Shown here one piece after another: positions 34,127 through 42,392 of a DNA stretch of 64,000 bases. Location: NCBI RefSeq assembly GCF_000725485.1, contig NZ_JOAG01000015.1, positions 186,001-250,000 of the forward strand. The letters run 5' to 3'. Numbering within the stretch: position 1 is the stretch's first letter; the number at the start of each line of letters is the position of its first letter. This DNA is from Nonomuraea candida (GTDB lineage: Bacteria; Actinomycetota; Actinomycetes; Streptosporangiales; Streptosporangiaceae). Position numbers and translations under genes: made by a program. The notes beneath the pieces are model-generated. The model was not told where the DNA came from. It ran no database searches and saw nothing but the letters and a program-made list of their open reading frames with translations.

Positions 34127-36189
34127 GCGGGCCGCGCGCGTACTCGCGCTACCACTACCTGCACCGTCCCGGCGGGGTGGACGAGATCGGGATCGCGCTG
34201 GCGGGCGGCGGCGTCCGGGCCGCGTGCCTGGCGCTGGGCGCGCTGCAGGTCGCCGAGGAGTCGGGCGTGCTGGCGCGGGCCCGCTACGTGTCGGCGGTCT
34301 CCGGCGGCAGCTACATGGCCACCGCGTTCCTGTCGGCCCGGGCCCTGGCGGCCAGGGCCCGGCGGCGCCCCGGGCAGGAGGACGGGGGGCCGCCGTGGAA
34401 CGGGGGGCCGGCCGAGGAGGAGGGGTCGCCGCCGTGGAGCCGGGGGTCGGCCGAGGAGGAGCATCTGCGCAGGAACCTGCGTTACCTGGGCGAGGACGTG
34501 TCCGACCTGTTCCTCGGCCTGACCCGGTACGTCCTGAGCCTGCTGCTGAACCTGGTGCCGTTCGCCACCGTGATCGTGCTGGCCGGATGCGCGCTCGGCG
34601 CGCTCTACCGGGCCGCGCACGCGCTCGCGCCGGTGGACGACGAGCTGGCGGCGCGGATGGCCGAGCAGCGCTGGGCCCTGGCGGCGGCCGTCGCGGTGGC
34701 CGGGGTGCTGCTGGAGCGGCGGTTCGGCCGCGCCGAGCGGCGGGCGCGGTGGGCGGTGCTCGGCCTGGTGGGCGTGCTGCTGCTGCCCGACGCCGTGGTG
34801 CTGGCCACCCGCGTGCTCGACACCCGGATGTTCGACGCCTCGGCGGGCGTGCGGCTGGCCGGGCTGGTGGCGCTGCTGGCCGTCGTGGCGGGGGCCGTGG
34901 TGCGCACGCAGTGGAGCTTCGCCTTCAACCCGGTCCGCCAGGTGCTGCTGCAGGTGCTGCGCGCGCTGTTCTCGATCTCCATGGTGGCCGTGCTGGTGCT
35001 GCCGCTGCTGCTGGCGGTGGGGCAGGCCAGCCAGCTCCCGTACGCGACGGCGGCCGCGGTGGGCGGGGGCGCGCTGCTGGTCCTGCTCGTCTTCCAGCTC
35101 GTCGCGCCCGCCAACCGCACCTCGTTGCACGAGACGTACCTGCGCCGGCTCAACCGCGCCTACGTGGTGCGGGCGGCCGGTGAGCACGGCGTCGTCCGGC
35201 TGTCCGACGTGCCGCTGGAGCACATGCACGCGGAAGGGCTGCCCCGCCTGCTCGTCTGCGCCTCGGTCAACCTGCGGGCCAGCGAGTCGGCCGAGGGCGA
35301 GGGCTGCGCGTCGTTCGTCTTCTCCGCCGACTACGTCGGCAGCGCCGCGATCGACGAGCGCGCGCCCGGCACCGGCTCGCCCAACGGCGGCGACCCGGCC
35401 GAGAAGGGGCCGCCCGCCTTCGACGGCAAGCTGCGCGCCGCCACGCTGGTGGCCGCCTCGGGGGCCGCCGTCGCGCCCCACATGGGCCGCTACACCGGCC
35501 GCGCCACCCGCATCGCCCTCGCGCTCATCAACCTGCGCCTGGGGTTGTGGTTCCGGAACCCGGCGATCAAGCCCAGGGAGTACCGCGGGCCGCGGCCGCT
35601 GCGCCGGCTGGTCAGGCGGTGGCAGCAGCCGGGCCCGGTGTCCACCTGGCGCGAGGCGCTCGGCGGCCTGTCGGCCCGGCACCGCTACCTGTTCGTCTCC
35701 GACGGCGGCCACTGGGACAACTCGGGCGTGGTGGAGCTGCTGCGCCGCCGCTGCCGGACGATCTTCGCCGTGGACGCCTCCGTGGACGAGTACCGGCTGG
35801 GCAACGTGCTGCGGCTGATCGCGCTGGCGCGTACGGAGCTCGGCGTCGAGTTCGAGGCGGACGGGCTGCTGCTCGAATCGCACGACCCCGTGGTGCGGAT
35901 CAGGTTCGCCTACCCGGACGACACCCCCGACAGCCCCTCCGGATATCTGATCCTGCTGCGCACCCACATCAACCAGGAGATGCCCAGCGACATCGTCGCG
36001 CTCGCCACGGACCGGACGGGCTTCCCGCGCCACAACACGCTCAACCAGTTCCTCCGGGCGCGCGACGTCGACGCCTACGTCACGCTCGGGCGCTGGCTGT
36101 TCCAGCACGGCCTGGCCGCCGCCGACCTGCTCCCCGCGCACGCCCACCACGCCGGAGGAGGATTGCAGAATGCGGGCCGGACGTACTGA
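34123..36189 (+). CDS. Membrane-embedded patatin/cPLA2-like phospholipase
   Basis: This 688-residue protein has GIALAGGGVRAACLALG (oxyanion loop, about residues 23-40), the nucleophile elbow SAVSGGSYMATAF (Ser near 64), and catalytic Asp in SDGGHWDNSG (about 527). The SGGSY and DGG-x-x-DN combination is closer to the cPLA2-like branch than to classical GXSXG patatins. Between them, about residues 125-320, lie at least six hydrophobic segments, so a membrane domain splits the lipase fold. An acidic Pro/Gly insert (PPWNGGPAEEE, PPWSRGSAEEE) is a tandem duplication. Lipid hydrolysis at the membrane is predicted. It is coupled to the NTPase upstream. Confidence 0.85.
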   Translation: MSGPRAYSRYHYLHRPGGVDEIGIALAGGGVRAACLALGALQVAEESGVLARARYVSAVSGGSYMATAFLSARALAARARRRPGQEDGGPPWNGGPAEEEGSPPWSRGSAEEEHLRRNLRYLGEDVSDLFLGLTRYVLSLLLNLVPFATVIVLAGCALGALYRAAHALAPVDDELAARMAEQRWALAAAVAVAGVLLERRFGRAERRARWAVLGLVGVLLLPDAVVLATRVLDTRMFDASAGVRLAGLVALLAVVAGAVVRTQWSFAFNPVRQVLLQVLRALFSISMVAVLVLPLLLAVGQASQLPYATAAAVGGGALLVLLVFQLVAPANRTSLHETYLRRLNRAYVVRAAGEHGVVRLSDVPLEHMHAEGLPRLLVCASVNLRASESAEGEGCASFVFSADYVGSAAIDERAPGTGSPNGGDPAEKGPPAFDGKLRAATLVAASGAAVAPHMGRYTGRATRIALALINLRLGLWFRNPAIKPREYRGPRPLRRLVRRWQQPGPVSTWREALGGLSARHRYLFVSDGGHWDNSGVVELLRRRCRTIFAVDASVDEYRLGNVLRLIALARTELGVEFEADGLLLESHDPVVRIRFAYPDDTPDSPSGYLILLRTHINQEMPSDIVALATDRTGFPRHNTLNQFLRARDVDAYVTLGRWLFQHGLAAADLLPAHAHHAGGGLQNAGRTY

Positions 36190-36218
36190 CGAGGCATCCA
36201 GCCGACCGATCGAACAGG

Positions 36219-36380
36219 ATGAGTGACATGGCCACCTCACCGTGGGCCGACGAGGACCGGCTGCTGGCCGCGCTCCGGGACGCCGTCCTGGCCGCGGCGG
36301 CGGTCCCGCCCGGGTTCGCCGAGGCCGGCAAGTCCGTCTTCACCTGGCACGATCCCGACGCCGCGCCGGCCCGCCCCTGA
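36219..36380 (+). CDS. Short, probably truncated protein (53 aa) beside an ECF sigma factor
   Basis: ATG at 36219 (or 36228) gives a protein with EDRLLAALRDAVLAAAAVPP, then GFAEAGKSVFTWHDPDA and a stop. This resembles the first 45 residues of longer actinobacterial proteins that begin with a helical (D/E)LLAxLRxAL segment and a (A/V)FTWR-type motif and are often neighbours of sigma-70 family genes. The expected C-terminal beta-rich domain is absent, so a truncated gene is likely. It lies 30 bp after the phospholipase stop, possibly in the same transcript. Confidence 0.5.
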   Translation: MSDMATSPWADEDRLLAALRDAVLAAAAVPPGFAEAGKSVFTWHDPDAAPARP

Positions 36381-36405
36381 CTGATCCGCCGGCCCGGGCC
36401 GATCC

Positions 36406-36500
36406 CACCCCGCCCTGCCCGATCCCGGCCGCTTCGGGCCCCGGCCGCTCCGGGCCGCTGCGGGCCCCGGCCGCTCCGGGCCGCTCAGGGCTTGCTTCGG
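36406..36500. repeat. GC-rich tandem repeats in a convergent spacer
   Basis: Imperfect copies of ggccgct(c/t)cgggccccg fill the spacer between the short protein and the convergent sigma factor. The self-complementary ggcc/gggccc content could form stacked hairpins and end transcription from both sides. No gene seen. Confidence 0.55.
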
Positions 36501-36552
36501 GCCGCGCAGGGCCGGTGCCGGGGCGCGGATCAGGCCGTGCCGGGGGCGCGGG

Positions 36553-37125
36553 TCAGGCCGTGTCGGGGCCGATGAAGCCGGCGAGGTGCGGGCTGCGGCG
36601 CAACCTGGCCAGGCAGCGGGCCCGCTGCGGGCCGATGCCGCCGATCGGCACCCCCAGCAGGTCGCTGATCTGCGCGTACGACATCGGCGTCTCGCTCAGG
36701 AAGCAGCCCAGCAGCGTCCTGCAGTAGTCGGGCAGCTCGGCCAGCGCGGTGCGCAGCGCGAGGTTGCGCTGGGCCCGCTCCACCTCCTCGTCGACCACGA
36801 CGGTGTCGTCCTTCAGGTCCACGTCGAGCAGGAACTCGGAGTCGTGCCTGCGGCGCGTCGTGCGGTACTGGCGCATGCACTCGCGCTGCGCCACCATCGC
36901 GATCCAGCCGGGCAGCGCGGCGGGCTCGCGCAGCTCCCCCAGGTGCTCGACCAGGCGCAGCCAGACGGTCTGGGCCACGTCGAGCGCGTCGGCGGAGGTC
37001 AGGCGATAACGCAGGCAGATGGACCACAACAGGGGCGAATAGCGCTCGACGATGGCGTCCCACGCGCCCTGGTCACCCTTGCGCGCCTTGCCGACCAGTG
37101 CCACGACCTGCGGATCGTCTCGCAT
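36553..37125 (-). CDS. ECF-type RNA polymerase sigma factor
   Basis: This 190-residue sigma-70 family protein has region 2 (DAIVERYSPLLWSICLRYRL, ADALDVAQTVWLRLVEHL, with the -10 recognition helix) and region 4 (LPDYCRTLLGCFLSETPMSY, QISDLLGVPIGGI). It lacks regions 1 and 3, as expected for ECF factors. No anti-sigma gene is adjacent. It converges on the truncated protein at 36219 and is divergent from the Pro-rich membrane protein. Its regulon could include the NTPase-phospholipase pair, but no matching promoter was identified. Confidence 0.9.
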   Translation of the reverse strand: MRDDPQVVALVGKARKGDQGAWDAIVERYSPLLWSICLRYRLTSADALDVAQTVWLRLVEHLGELREPAALPGWIAMVAQRECMRQYRTTRRRHDSEFLLDVDLKDDTVVVDEEVERAQRNLALRTALAELPDYCRTLLGCFLSETPMSYAQISDLLGVPIGGIGPQRARCLARLRRSPHLAGFIGPDTA

Positions 37126-37325
37126 GCCGCCTCCAAGGCGCGCCCGTCACCCATCGTGTCGTCCACCTGACACACGGGTTCATCGTATGCGCGCGGCCCC
37201 CGGGAAAGGGCACGGTCGGGCGCGGGCCTTCTCCTTGTACGTGCCGCCGCTCGGGCCCGGTTCATACCGATGCCCACTGGCGCCGTCCTCCGGGCGGGGG
37301 GCGTTCGCGGTTCCACAATGGGGCA

Positions 37326-38696
37326 ATGGCCTACCCACCACAGCCTCACCCGCAAGATCCGTGGGGCCCACAGACGCAGGAGACACCTCAGGGACACGGC
37401 GGAACCGGGCCCGCCCCGCCACCCTCCGGCCGGCCGCCCGGGTACGGCCCGCCGGCGTCCGGCCGGCCGCCGGTGCCACCGCCGGTGCAGCAGCCGGGCC
37501 ACGGGCCGCAGCCCCGGCAAGGAGGCCCGCCCGCCGGGTACGACCGGCAGCCGGGACGGCACGGCGCGCCGCCGTCACCGGACTTATGGGAGCAGCAGAG
37601 CTCCTACGACCCGTACGGCCCGGCGCAGCACCCGTACGATCCCTACGCGGCCGCGCCGCACCCGAGGGACCCCTACGCGCCGGCGCCGCCCCCGCACGAC
37701 CCTTACGCCCCGGCCCAGGGCCCGAACGACCCCTATGCCCCGGCCCACGGCCCGCACGACCCCTACGCCCAGAGCCCTTACGACCGGGGTGACCCGTACG
37801 ACCGGGGTGACCCGTACGACCGGGGCAACCCGTACGGCCTGCCCCAGAGCCAGTACGACTACGGCGCACCGGCCAGGCGCAACGCCACCCTGACCATCGG
37901 GTTGTCGGTCGGCCTGGGCCTGGTCCTGCTGGTCGGCGGCACGGCGGGCGCGATCGCGTACGCCCGTTCGAGCGACGGCCCGCCGCCCGCCGCCCAGCCG
38001 GGCGGCGCGACGTCGTTGCCCACGACCGCGCCCTGGCAGTCGGAGGCGCCCTCGCAGGAGCCCTCGGAGGGAAGCTCGGAGGGAAGCTCGGAGGGAAGCT
38101 CGGGGACAGGCGCGGACGGAAGCTCCGGCGGGGCCTCGCAAGCGCCCGCCGAGGAGCCGGGTGATCCCACGGAGGAGCCGGCCACCGAGCCCACGGGGGG
38201 CACCTCGTCGCGGGCGGCCCCCGGATCGCCGATCAAGGACGCCGAGTTCGAGGACTGGAGCGTGGACCTGCCCGGAGCCAGGTTCAACGCCAACAAGGTC
38301 GAGGGCTGGACGTACGACACGTGCGACCCCGTGGACGGCGAGGGCGTGCTGGCCAGGAACAACTGCAGCCGCGCCATCCAGATCGCCTACTCGGCCTACC
38401 GGGGGCACCTCAAGGCGATCCAGGTGGTCATGGAGTTCCCGACGGACAAGGACGCCAAGTCGGCCGCGACGCGGCTGGCCAAGCTCACCTCGGACGCGAT
38501 CAGCGTCCGCGCCGACATGACGCTGCCGAGGTTCGAGTACGGCAAGGTCCGGACGAACGCGGCCAAGAAGTACGTCGTCGCCACGATCGTCACCGCCGAC
38601 CGGACGGCCAAGGCCAGGGCGAACAAGTTCCACATCTATCTGCAGGCCGACTCCATGAGCTACCTCATCCTGCGCGATGTGACGGTCACGAGCTGA
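37326..38696 (+). CDS. Membrane protein with Pro-rich cytoplasmic repeats and an extracytoplasmic domain
   Basis: Of 456 residues, 1-190 are Pro/Gly/Tyr/Gln-rich with DPY(A/G)PA and DPYDRG repeats. One membrane segment follows (TIGLSVGLGLVLLVGGTAG, about 195-215). A Ser/Gly/Glu linker with SEGS tetrapeptides (12-bp repeat near 38070-38100) leads to an extracytoplasmic domain of about 150 residues from FEDWSVDLPGARFNANKVEG to the end, with two cysteines. Such type II proteins are common in actinomycetes and usually unassigned. GGGGCA just precedes the ATG. It is divergent from the sigma factor. Function unknown. Confidence 0.75.
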   Translation: MAYPPQPHPQDPWGPQTQETPQGHGGTGPAPPPSGRPPGYGPPASGRPPVPPPVQQPGHGPQPRQGGPPAGYDRQPGRHGAPPSPDLWEQQSSYDPYGPAQHPYDPYAAAPHPRDPYAPAPPPHDPYAPAQGPNDPYAPAHGPHDPYAQSPYDRGDPYDRGDPYDRGNPYGLPQSQYDYGAPARRNATLTIGLSVGLGLVLLVGGTAGAIAYARSSDGPPPAAQPGGATSLPTTAPWQSEAPSQEPSEGSSEGSSEGSSGTGADGSSGGASQAPAEEPGDPTEEPATEPTGGTSSRAAPGSPIKDAEFEDWSVDLPGARFNANKVEGWTYDTCDPVDGEGVLARNNCSRAIQIAYSAYRGHLKAIQVVMEFPTDKDAKSAATRLAKLTSDAISVRADMTLPRFEYGKVRTNAAKKYVVATIVTADRTAKARANKFHIYLQADSMSYLILRDVTVTS

Positions 38697-38716
38697 CCGG
38701 GCGACGGCCCGCACGC

Positions 38717-38742
38717 GGCGCGGCCCCCAGCCACCCGCGCCG
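38717..38742. terminator. Possible hairpin terminator
   Basis: GGCGCGG and CCGCGCC about 10 nt apart form a 7-bp stem downstream of the Pro-rich membrane protein. Coordinates are approximate; strength is modest. Confidence 0.35.
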
Positions 38743-38941
38743 CCCACCCGCACCCCACGCCACGCCCGCTTCCCCGGCAGCGTGGTGATCGACGGCAGCG
38801 GCCGGGAAGCGGTCATCGGATGTTCCCCATGCGTGGACCCGAACGGGAAGATCTGGCCGATACATCGGAGGTTAACTCTTGTGAGGGGGAGGTTTCGGTG
38901 CTATCCCCTAGATCATGGCTGTTTTGTGATCGGAGGAATCC

Positions 38942-41900
38942 GTGCCCCACCCCCCGAGAAGACGCTTCAGCGCCGCCATGATCACCGTCTTCATGCTCGC
39001 CGCCGGCCTGGCCGCACCCGCCCGTGCCGCCACCGGCCCGGCCGAGACACCCGATGACTTGACCCTCTGGTACGACAAGCCCGCCACCGACTGGGAGACC
39101 CAGGCCCTGCCCATCGGCAACGGCCCCCTGGGCGCGATGGTGTTCGGCGGGGTGGCGTCCGAGCGGCTCCAGTTCAACGAGAAGACGTTGTGGACCGGCG
39201 GTCCGGGCTCGCCGGGCTACGACTTCGGCAACTGGAAGCAGCCGCGCCCGGGCGCGATCGCCGCCATCCAGGAGCGCATCGACCGCGAGGGCCGGATGTC
39301 GCCGGAGGACGTGGCCGCCGAGCTTGGGCAGCCCAAGACGGGCTTCGGCGCGTACCAGACGTTCGGGGACCTGTTCCTCGACTTCGGCCACGGGACGGCG
39401 AGCGGTTACCGGCGGGAGCTGAGCCTGCGCGAGGCCGTGGCCCGCGTGCGGTACACCGCCGGCGGCGTGCGCCACGAGCGGGAGTACTTCGCCGCCAACC
39501 CCGGCAACGTGATCGTCGGCCGGATCGCCGCCGACCAGGGCGGCAAGGTGTCGTTCACGCTGCGGCACACCTCGCCGCGCGCCGACAAGACGGTCACCGC
39601 CTCGGGCGGCCGGCTGACCATCCGGGGGCGGCTCGCCGACAACAAGCTGCGCTTCGAGGCCCAGGTGCAGGTGATCGCCGAGGGCGGCACGCGCACCGAC
39701 GACGGCGACAAGGTCACCGTGTCCGGCGCCGACAGCGCGGTGCTCGTGCTCTCGGCCGGCACCGACTACGCCGACGCCTATCCCGCGTATCGGGGCGCGG
39801 ACCCGCACGGCGAGGTCACCGCCGCCGTGGACGCCGCCGCCGCGAAGGGCTACGACGCGCTGCGCGCGGCGCACGTCGCCGACTACCGCGAGCTGTTCGA
39901 CCGGGTGCGGCTCGACCTGGGCGGCGCCATGCCCGATGTGCCCACCGACCGGCTCCGCCAGAGCTACACCGGCGGCGGCTCGGCCGCCGACCGCGCGCTG
40001 GAGTCGCTGTTCTTCGCCTACGGCCGCTACCTGCTGATCTCCTCCTCCCGGGAGAACGACGTGCTCCCGGCCAACCTCCAGGGCGTGTGGAACCACTCGA
40101 CCAGCCCGCCCTGGTCGGCCGACTACCACGTCAACATCAACCTGCAGATGAACTACTGGCCGGCCGAGCAGACCAACCTGCACGAGACCACCCGGCCCTA
40201 CGACCGCTACATCACCTCGCTGGTGGCGCCGGGCCGGGTGACCGCCCGGGACATGTACGGCGCCCGCGGCTGGGTGGTCAACAACGAGACCAACCCGTTC
40301 GGCTTCACCGGCGTGCACGACTGGGCCACGGCCTTCTGGTTCCCCGAGGCCGCCGCCTGGACCACCCGGCACCTGTACGACACCTACCGCTTCACCGGCG
40401 ACCTCGGCTACCTGCGGGAGACCGCGTACCCGGTGATCAAGGCGGCGGCGGAGTTCTGGCTGGACTTCCTGCACACCGACCCGCGCGACGGCAGGCTCGT
40501 GGTCTCCCCCAGCTACTCGCCCGAGCACGGCGACTTCTCGGCGGGCGCGTCGATGTCGCAGCAGATCGTCGGCGAGGTGCTCGCCAACGCCCTGGCCGCG
40601 GCGGAGCGGCTCAAGGTGGACGCGGGCTTCCGCGACGAGGTGCGCGCGGCGCTGGACCGGCTCGACCCCGGCCTGCGCGTCGGCTCCTGGGGCCAGCTCC
40701 AGGAGTGGAAGGGCGACTGGGACTCGCCGACCGACACCCACCGGCACGTCTCCCACCTGTACGCCCTGCACCCCGGCGACCGCATCCGCCCCGGCACCCC
40801 GGAGGCGCGGGCGGCCGAGGTCTCGCTGAGGGCGCGCGGCGACGGAGGCACCGGCTGGTCCAAGGCGTGGAAGATCAACTTCTGGGCGCGGCTGCTGGAC
40901 GGCGACCACGCGCACAAGATGCTCGCCGAGCAGCTCAAGACCTCCACGCTGGACAACCTGTGGGACACCCACCCGCCGTTCCAGATCGACGGCAACTTCG
41001 GCGCCACCTCCGGCATCGCCGAGATGCTCGTGCAGAGCCAGCACGACGTGGTGCACGTGCTGCCCGCGCTGCCGGCCGCGTGGCGGGACGGCTCGGTACG
41101 CGGCCTGCGCGCCCGCGGCGACGTCACCGTGGACGCCTCCTGGAAGGACGGCGCGCCCGCTGCCGTCACCGTCCGTCCCGGCCGGACCGGGCCGATCGCG
41201 GTCAAGTCGTCGTTCATCGCCGGCCGCTACCGGGTCTACGACGAGCGGGGCCACGAGGTGGCGCCGCGCCGCGACGGTGACACGCTGAGCTGGCAGGCCC
41301 GGGCGGGCCAGGCGTACACGATCAGGAACGAGGCCGCGGTCACCGTCGAGGCGCCCGCCGCCGCCACGCCGGGCGTCCCGTTCGAGGCGCGGGTCGCCGT
41401 CACCGCCACCGGCGGCAGGGCGGTGCCCGCCTCCGACGTGGCGCTCACCGTGCCCGAGGGCTGGAGCGTGCGGCCGGCCAGCAGGCGGCTGGCGGGCGTG
41501 GCACCGGGCAGGTCGCGCAGCGCCGCGTTCACCGTCACGCCGGGGCCCGCCGACGGGACGCGGCGGGCGGTGCTGTCCGCCGCGGTCACCGGCTCGTGGC
41601 GGGGCGCGGCCACCGCGGTGCTCGCCCTGGCGCCCTGCGCGCCGCCCGCGCCCGGCTCGGTCCTGGTCGCGTGGGACCCGAAGGAGGGCGGCACGGTCGC
41701 CGACGCCTCGGGCAACGGCCGCCACGCCACCGTGACCGGCGCCGCCGCCTACGACCCCACGGCCCCGTCCGGCAGCGGCCTGATCCTGGACGGCGCCACC
41801 TACCTGGGCACCGCGCCCACCACGCTCGGGTTCGTGCCGGAGGCCACCTTCGCCGCCGAGGTCCGGATCGCGGGCGGCGGCTACCGCCGGCTGTTCGACT

Positions 41901-42265
41901 CGCAGCCGTCCGGCGACCCCGGCACCGACGGCGTCCTCATCGACGTCACCCCCGGCAACGCGCTGCGCTTCATCGGCGCGGGCGCGAACGTGACGCTGGA
42001 CACGACGCTGCCGACCGGCCGCTGGATCGACCTCGTGGTCACCCTCGACCGCACCGGCGCCGTCACCGTCTACGTGGACGGCGAGCGCCGGGCGACCGGC
42101 CGAGTCTCCTCCGACGGCATCGCCGGCTGCGCCACCCGCCCGCTGCGCTTCGGCGCCGACCAGAACGGCGGCCAGCGGCTGACCGGCGGCGTGGACCGCG
42201 CGGCCGTCCTCGCCAGGGCGCTGACCGCCGAGGAGGTGCGAACCTGGCGCGACCTGGCCTTCTGA
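38942..42265 (+). CDS. Secreted GH95-type alpha-L-fucosidase with NEW3-like and LamG-like domains
   Basis: The GTG at 38942 follows GGAGGAATCC; 1107 residues with a signal peptide ending ARA (about 29). The N-terminal beta-sandwich starts TLWYDKPATDWETQALPIGN with FNEKTLWTGGPG, the opening of GH95 enzymes. An (alpha/alpha)6 barrel follows with LPANLQGVWNHS, YHVNINLQMNYWPAEQTNL and HVSHLYALHPGD, all GH95 landmarks. About residues 800-900 form an NPCBM-associated NEW3-like beta domain (VPEGWSVRPASRRL). The last 200 residues are a concanavalin/LamG-like domain (AWDPKEGGTVADASGNGRHA). Substrates may be fucosylated or galactosylated plant glycans such as xyloglucan. No operon partner. Confidence 0.92.
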   Translation: MPHPPRRRFSAAMITVFMLAAGLAAPARAATGPAETPDDLTLWYDKPATDWETQALPIGNGPLGAMVFGGVASERLQFNEKTLWTGGPGSPGYDFGNWKQPRPGAIAAIQERIDREGRMSPEDVAAELGQPKTGFGAYQTFGDLFLDFGHGTASGYRRELSLREAVARVRYTAGGVRHEREYFAANPGNVIVGRIAADQGGKVSFTLRHTSPRADKTVTASGGRLTIRGRLADNKLRFEAQVQVIAEGGTRTDDGDKVTVSGADSAVLVLSAGTDYADAYPAYRGADPHGEVTAAVDAAAAKGYDALRAAHVADYRELFDRVRLDLGGAMPDVPTDRLRQSYTGGGSAADRALESLFFAYGRYLLISSSRENDVLPANLQGVWNHSTSPPWSADYHVNINLQMNYWPAEQTNLHETTRPYDRYITSLVAPGRVTARDMYGARGWVVNNETNPFGFTGVHDWATAFWFPEAAAWTTRHLYDTYRFTGDLGYLRETAYPVIKAAAEFWLDFLHTDPRDGRLVVSPSYSPEHGDFSAGASMSQQIVGEVLANALAAAERLKVDAGFRDEVRAALDRLDPGLRVGSWGQLQEWKGDWDSPTDTHRHVSHLYALHPGDRIRPGTPEARAAEVSLRARGDGGTGWSKAWKINFWARLLDGDHAHKMLAEQLKTSTLDNLWDTHPPFQIDGNFGATSGIAEMLVQSQHDVVHVLPALPAAWRDGSVRGLRARGDVTVDASWKDGAPAAVTVRPGRTGPIAVKSSFIAGRYRVYDERGHEVAPRRDGDTLSWQARAGQAYTIRNEAAVTVEAPAAATPGVPFEARVAVTATGGRAVPASDVALTVPEGWSVRPASRRLAGVAPGRSRSAAFTVTPGPADGTRRAVLSAAVTGSWRGAATAVLALAPCAPPAPGSVLVAWDPKEGGTVADASGNGRHATVTGAAAYDPTAPSGSGLILDGATYLGTAPTTLGFVPEATFAAEVRIAGGGYRRLFDSQPSGDPGTDGVLIDVTPGNALRFIGAGANVTLDTTLPTGRWIDLVVTLDRTGAVTVYVDGERRATGRVSSDGIAGCATRPLRFGADQNGGQRLTGGVDRAAVLARALTAEEVRTWRDLAF

Positions 42266-42342
42266 CCGCCCCGCCGCCGGGAGCCGGGACGGCGCCGGCG
42301 GCGGGTTTCCGGGCCGGCCTCCGGTGCCGCCCGCCGCCCGCC

Positions 42343-42386
42343 CGCCGGCGGCGGGCCGGGCGTCCGCCGGCGGCGGGCCGGGCGTC
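42343..42386. repeat. 22-bp exact direct repeat
   Basis: cgccggcggcgggccgggcgt plus a final c occurs twice in tandem, 42343-42364 and 42365-42386, between the convergent fucosidase and ABC exporter genes. The preceding 42270-42342 is rich in ccgccg/cggcgg inverted runs that may serve as a terminator. Confidence 0.85.
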
Positions 42387-42392
42387 CGGGGG

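Noticed and set aside
32510..36189. Assigning the NTPase-phospholipase pair to CBASS
   Set aside because: No cyclic-nucleotide synthase or accessory Cap gene is nearby, and the lipase differs from CapV by its inserted membrane domain.
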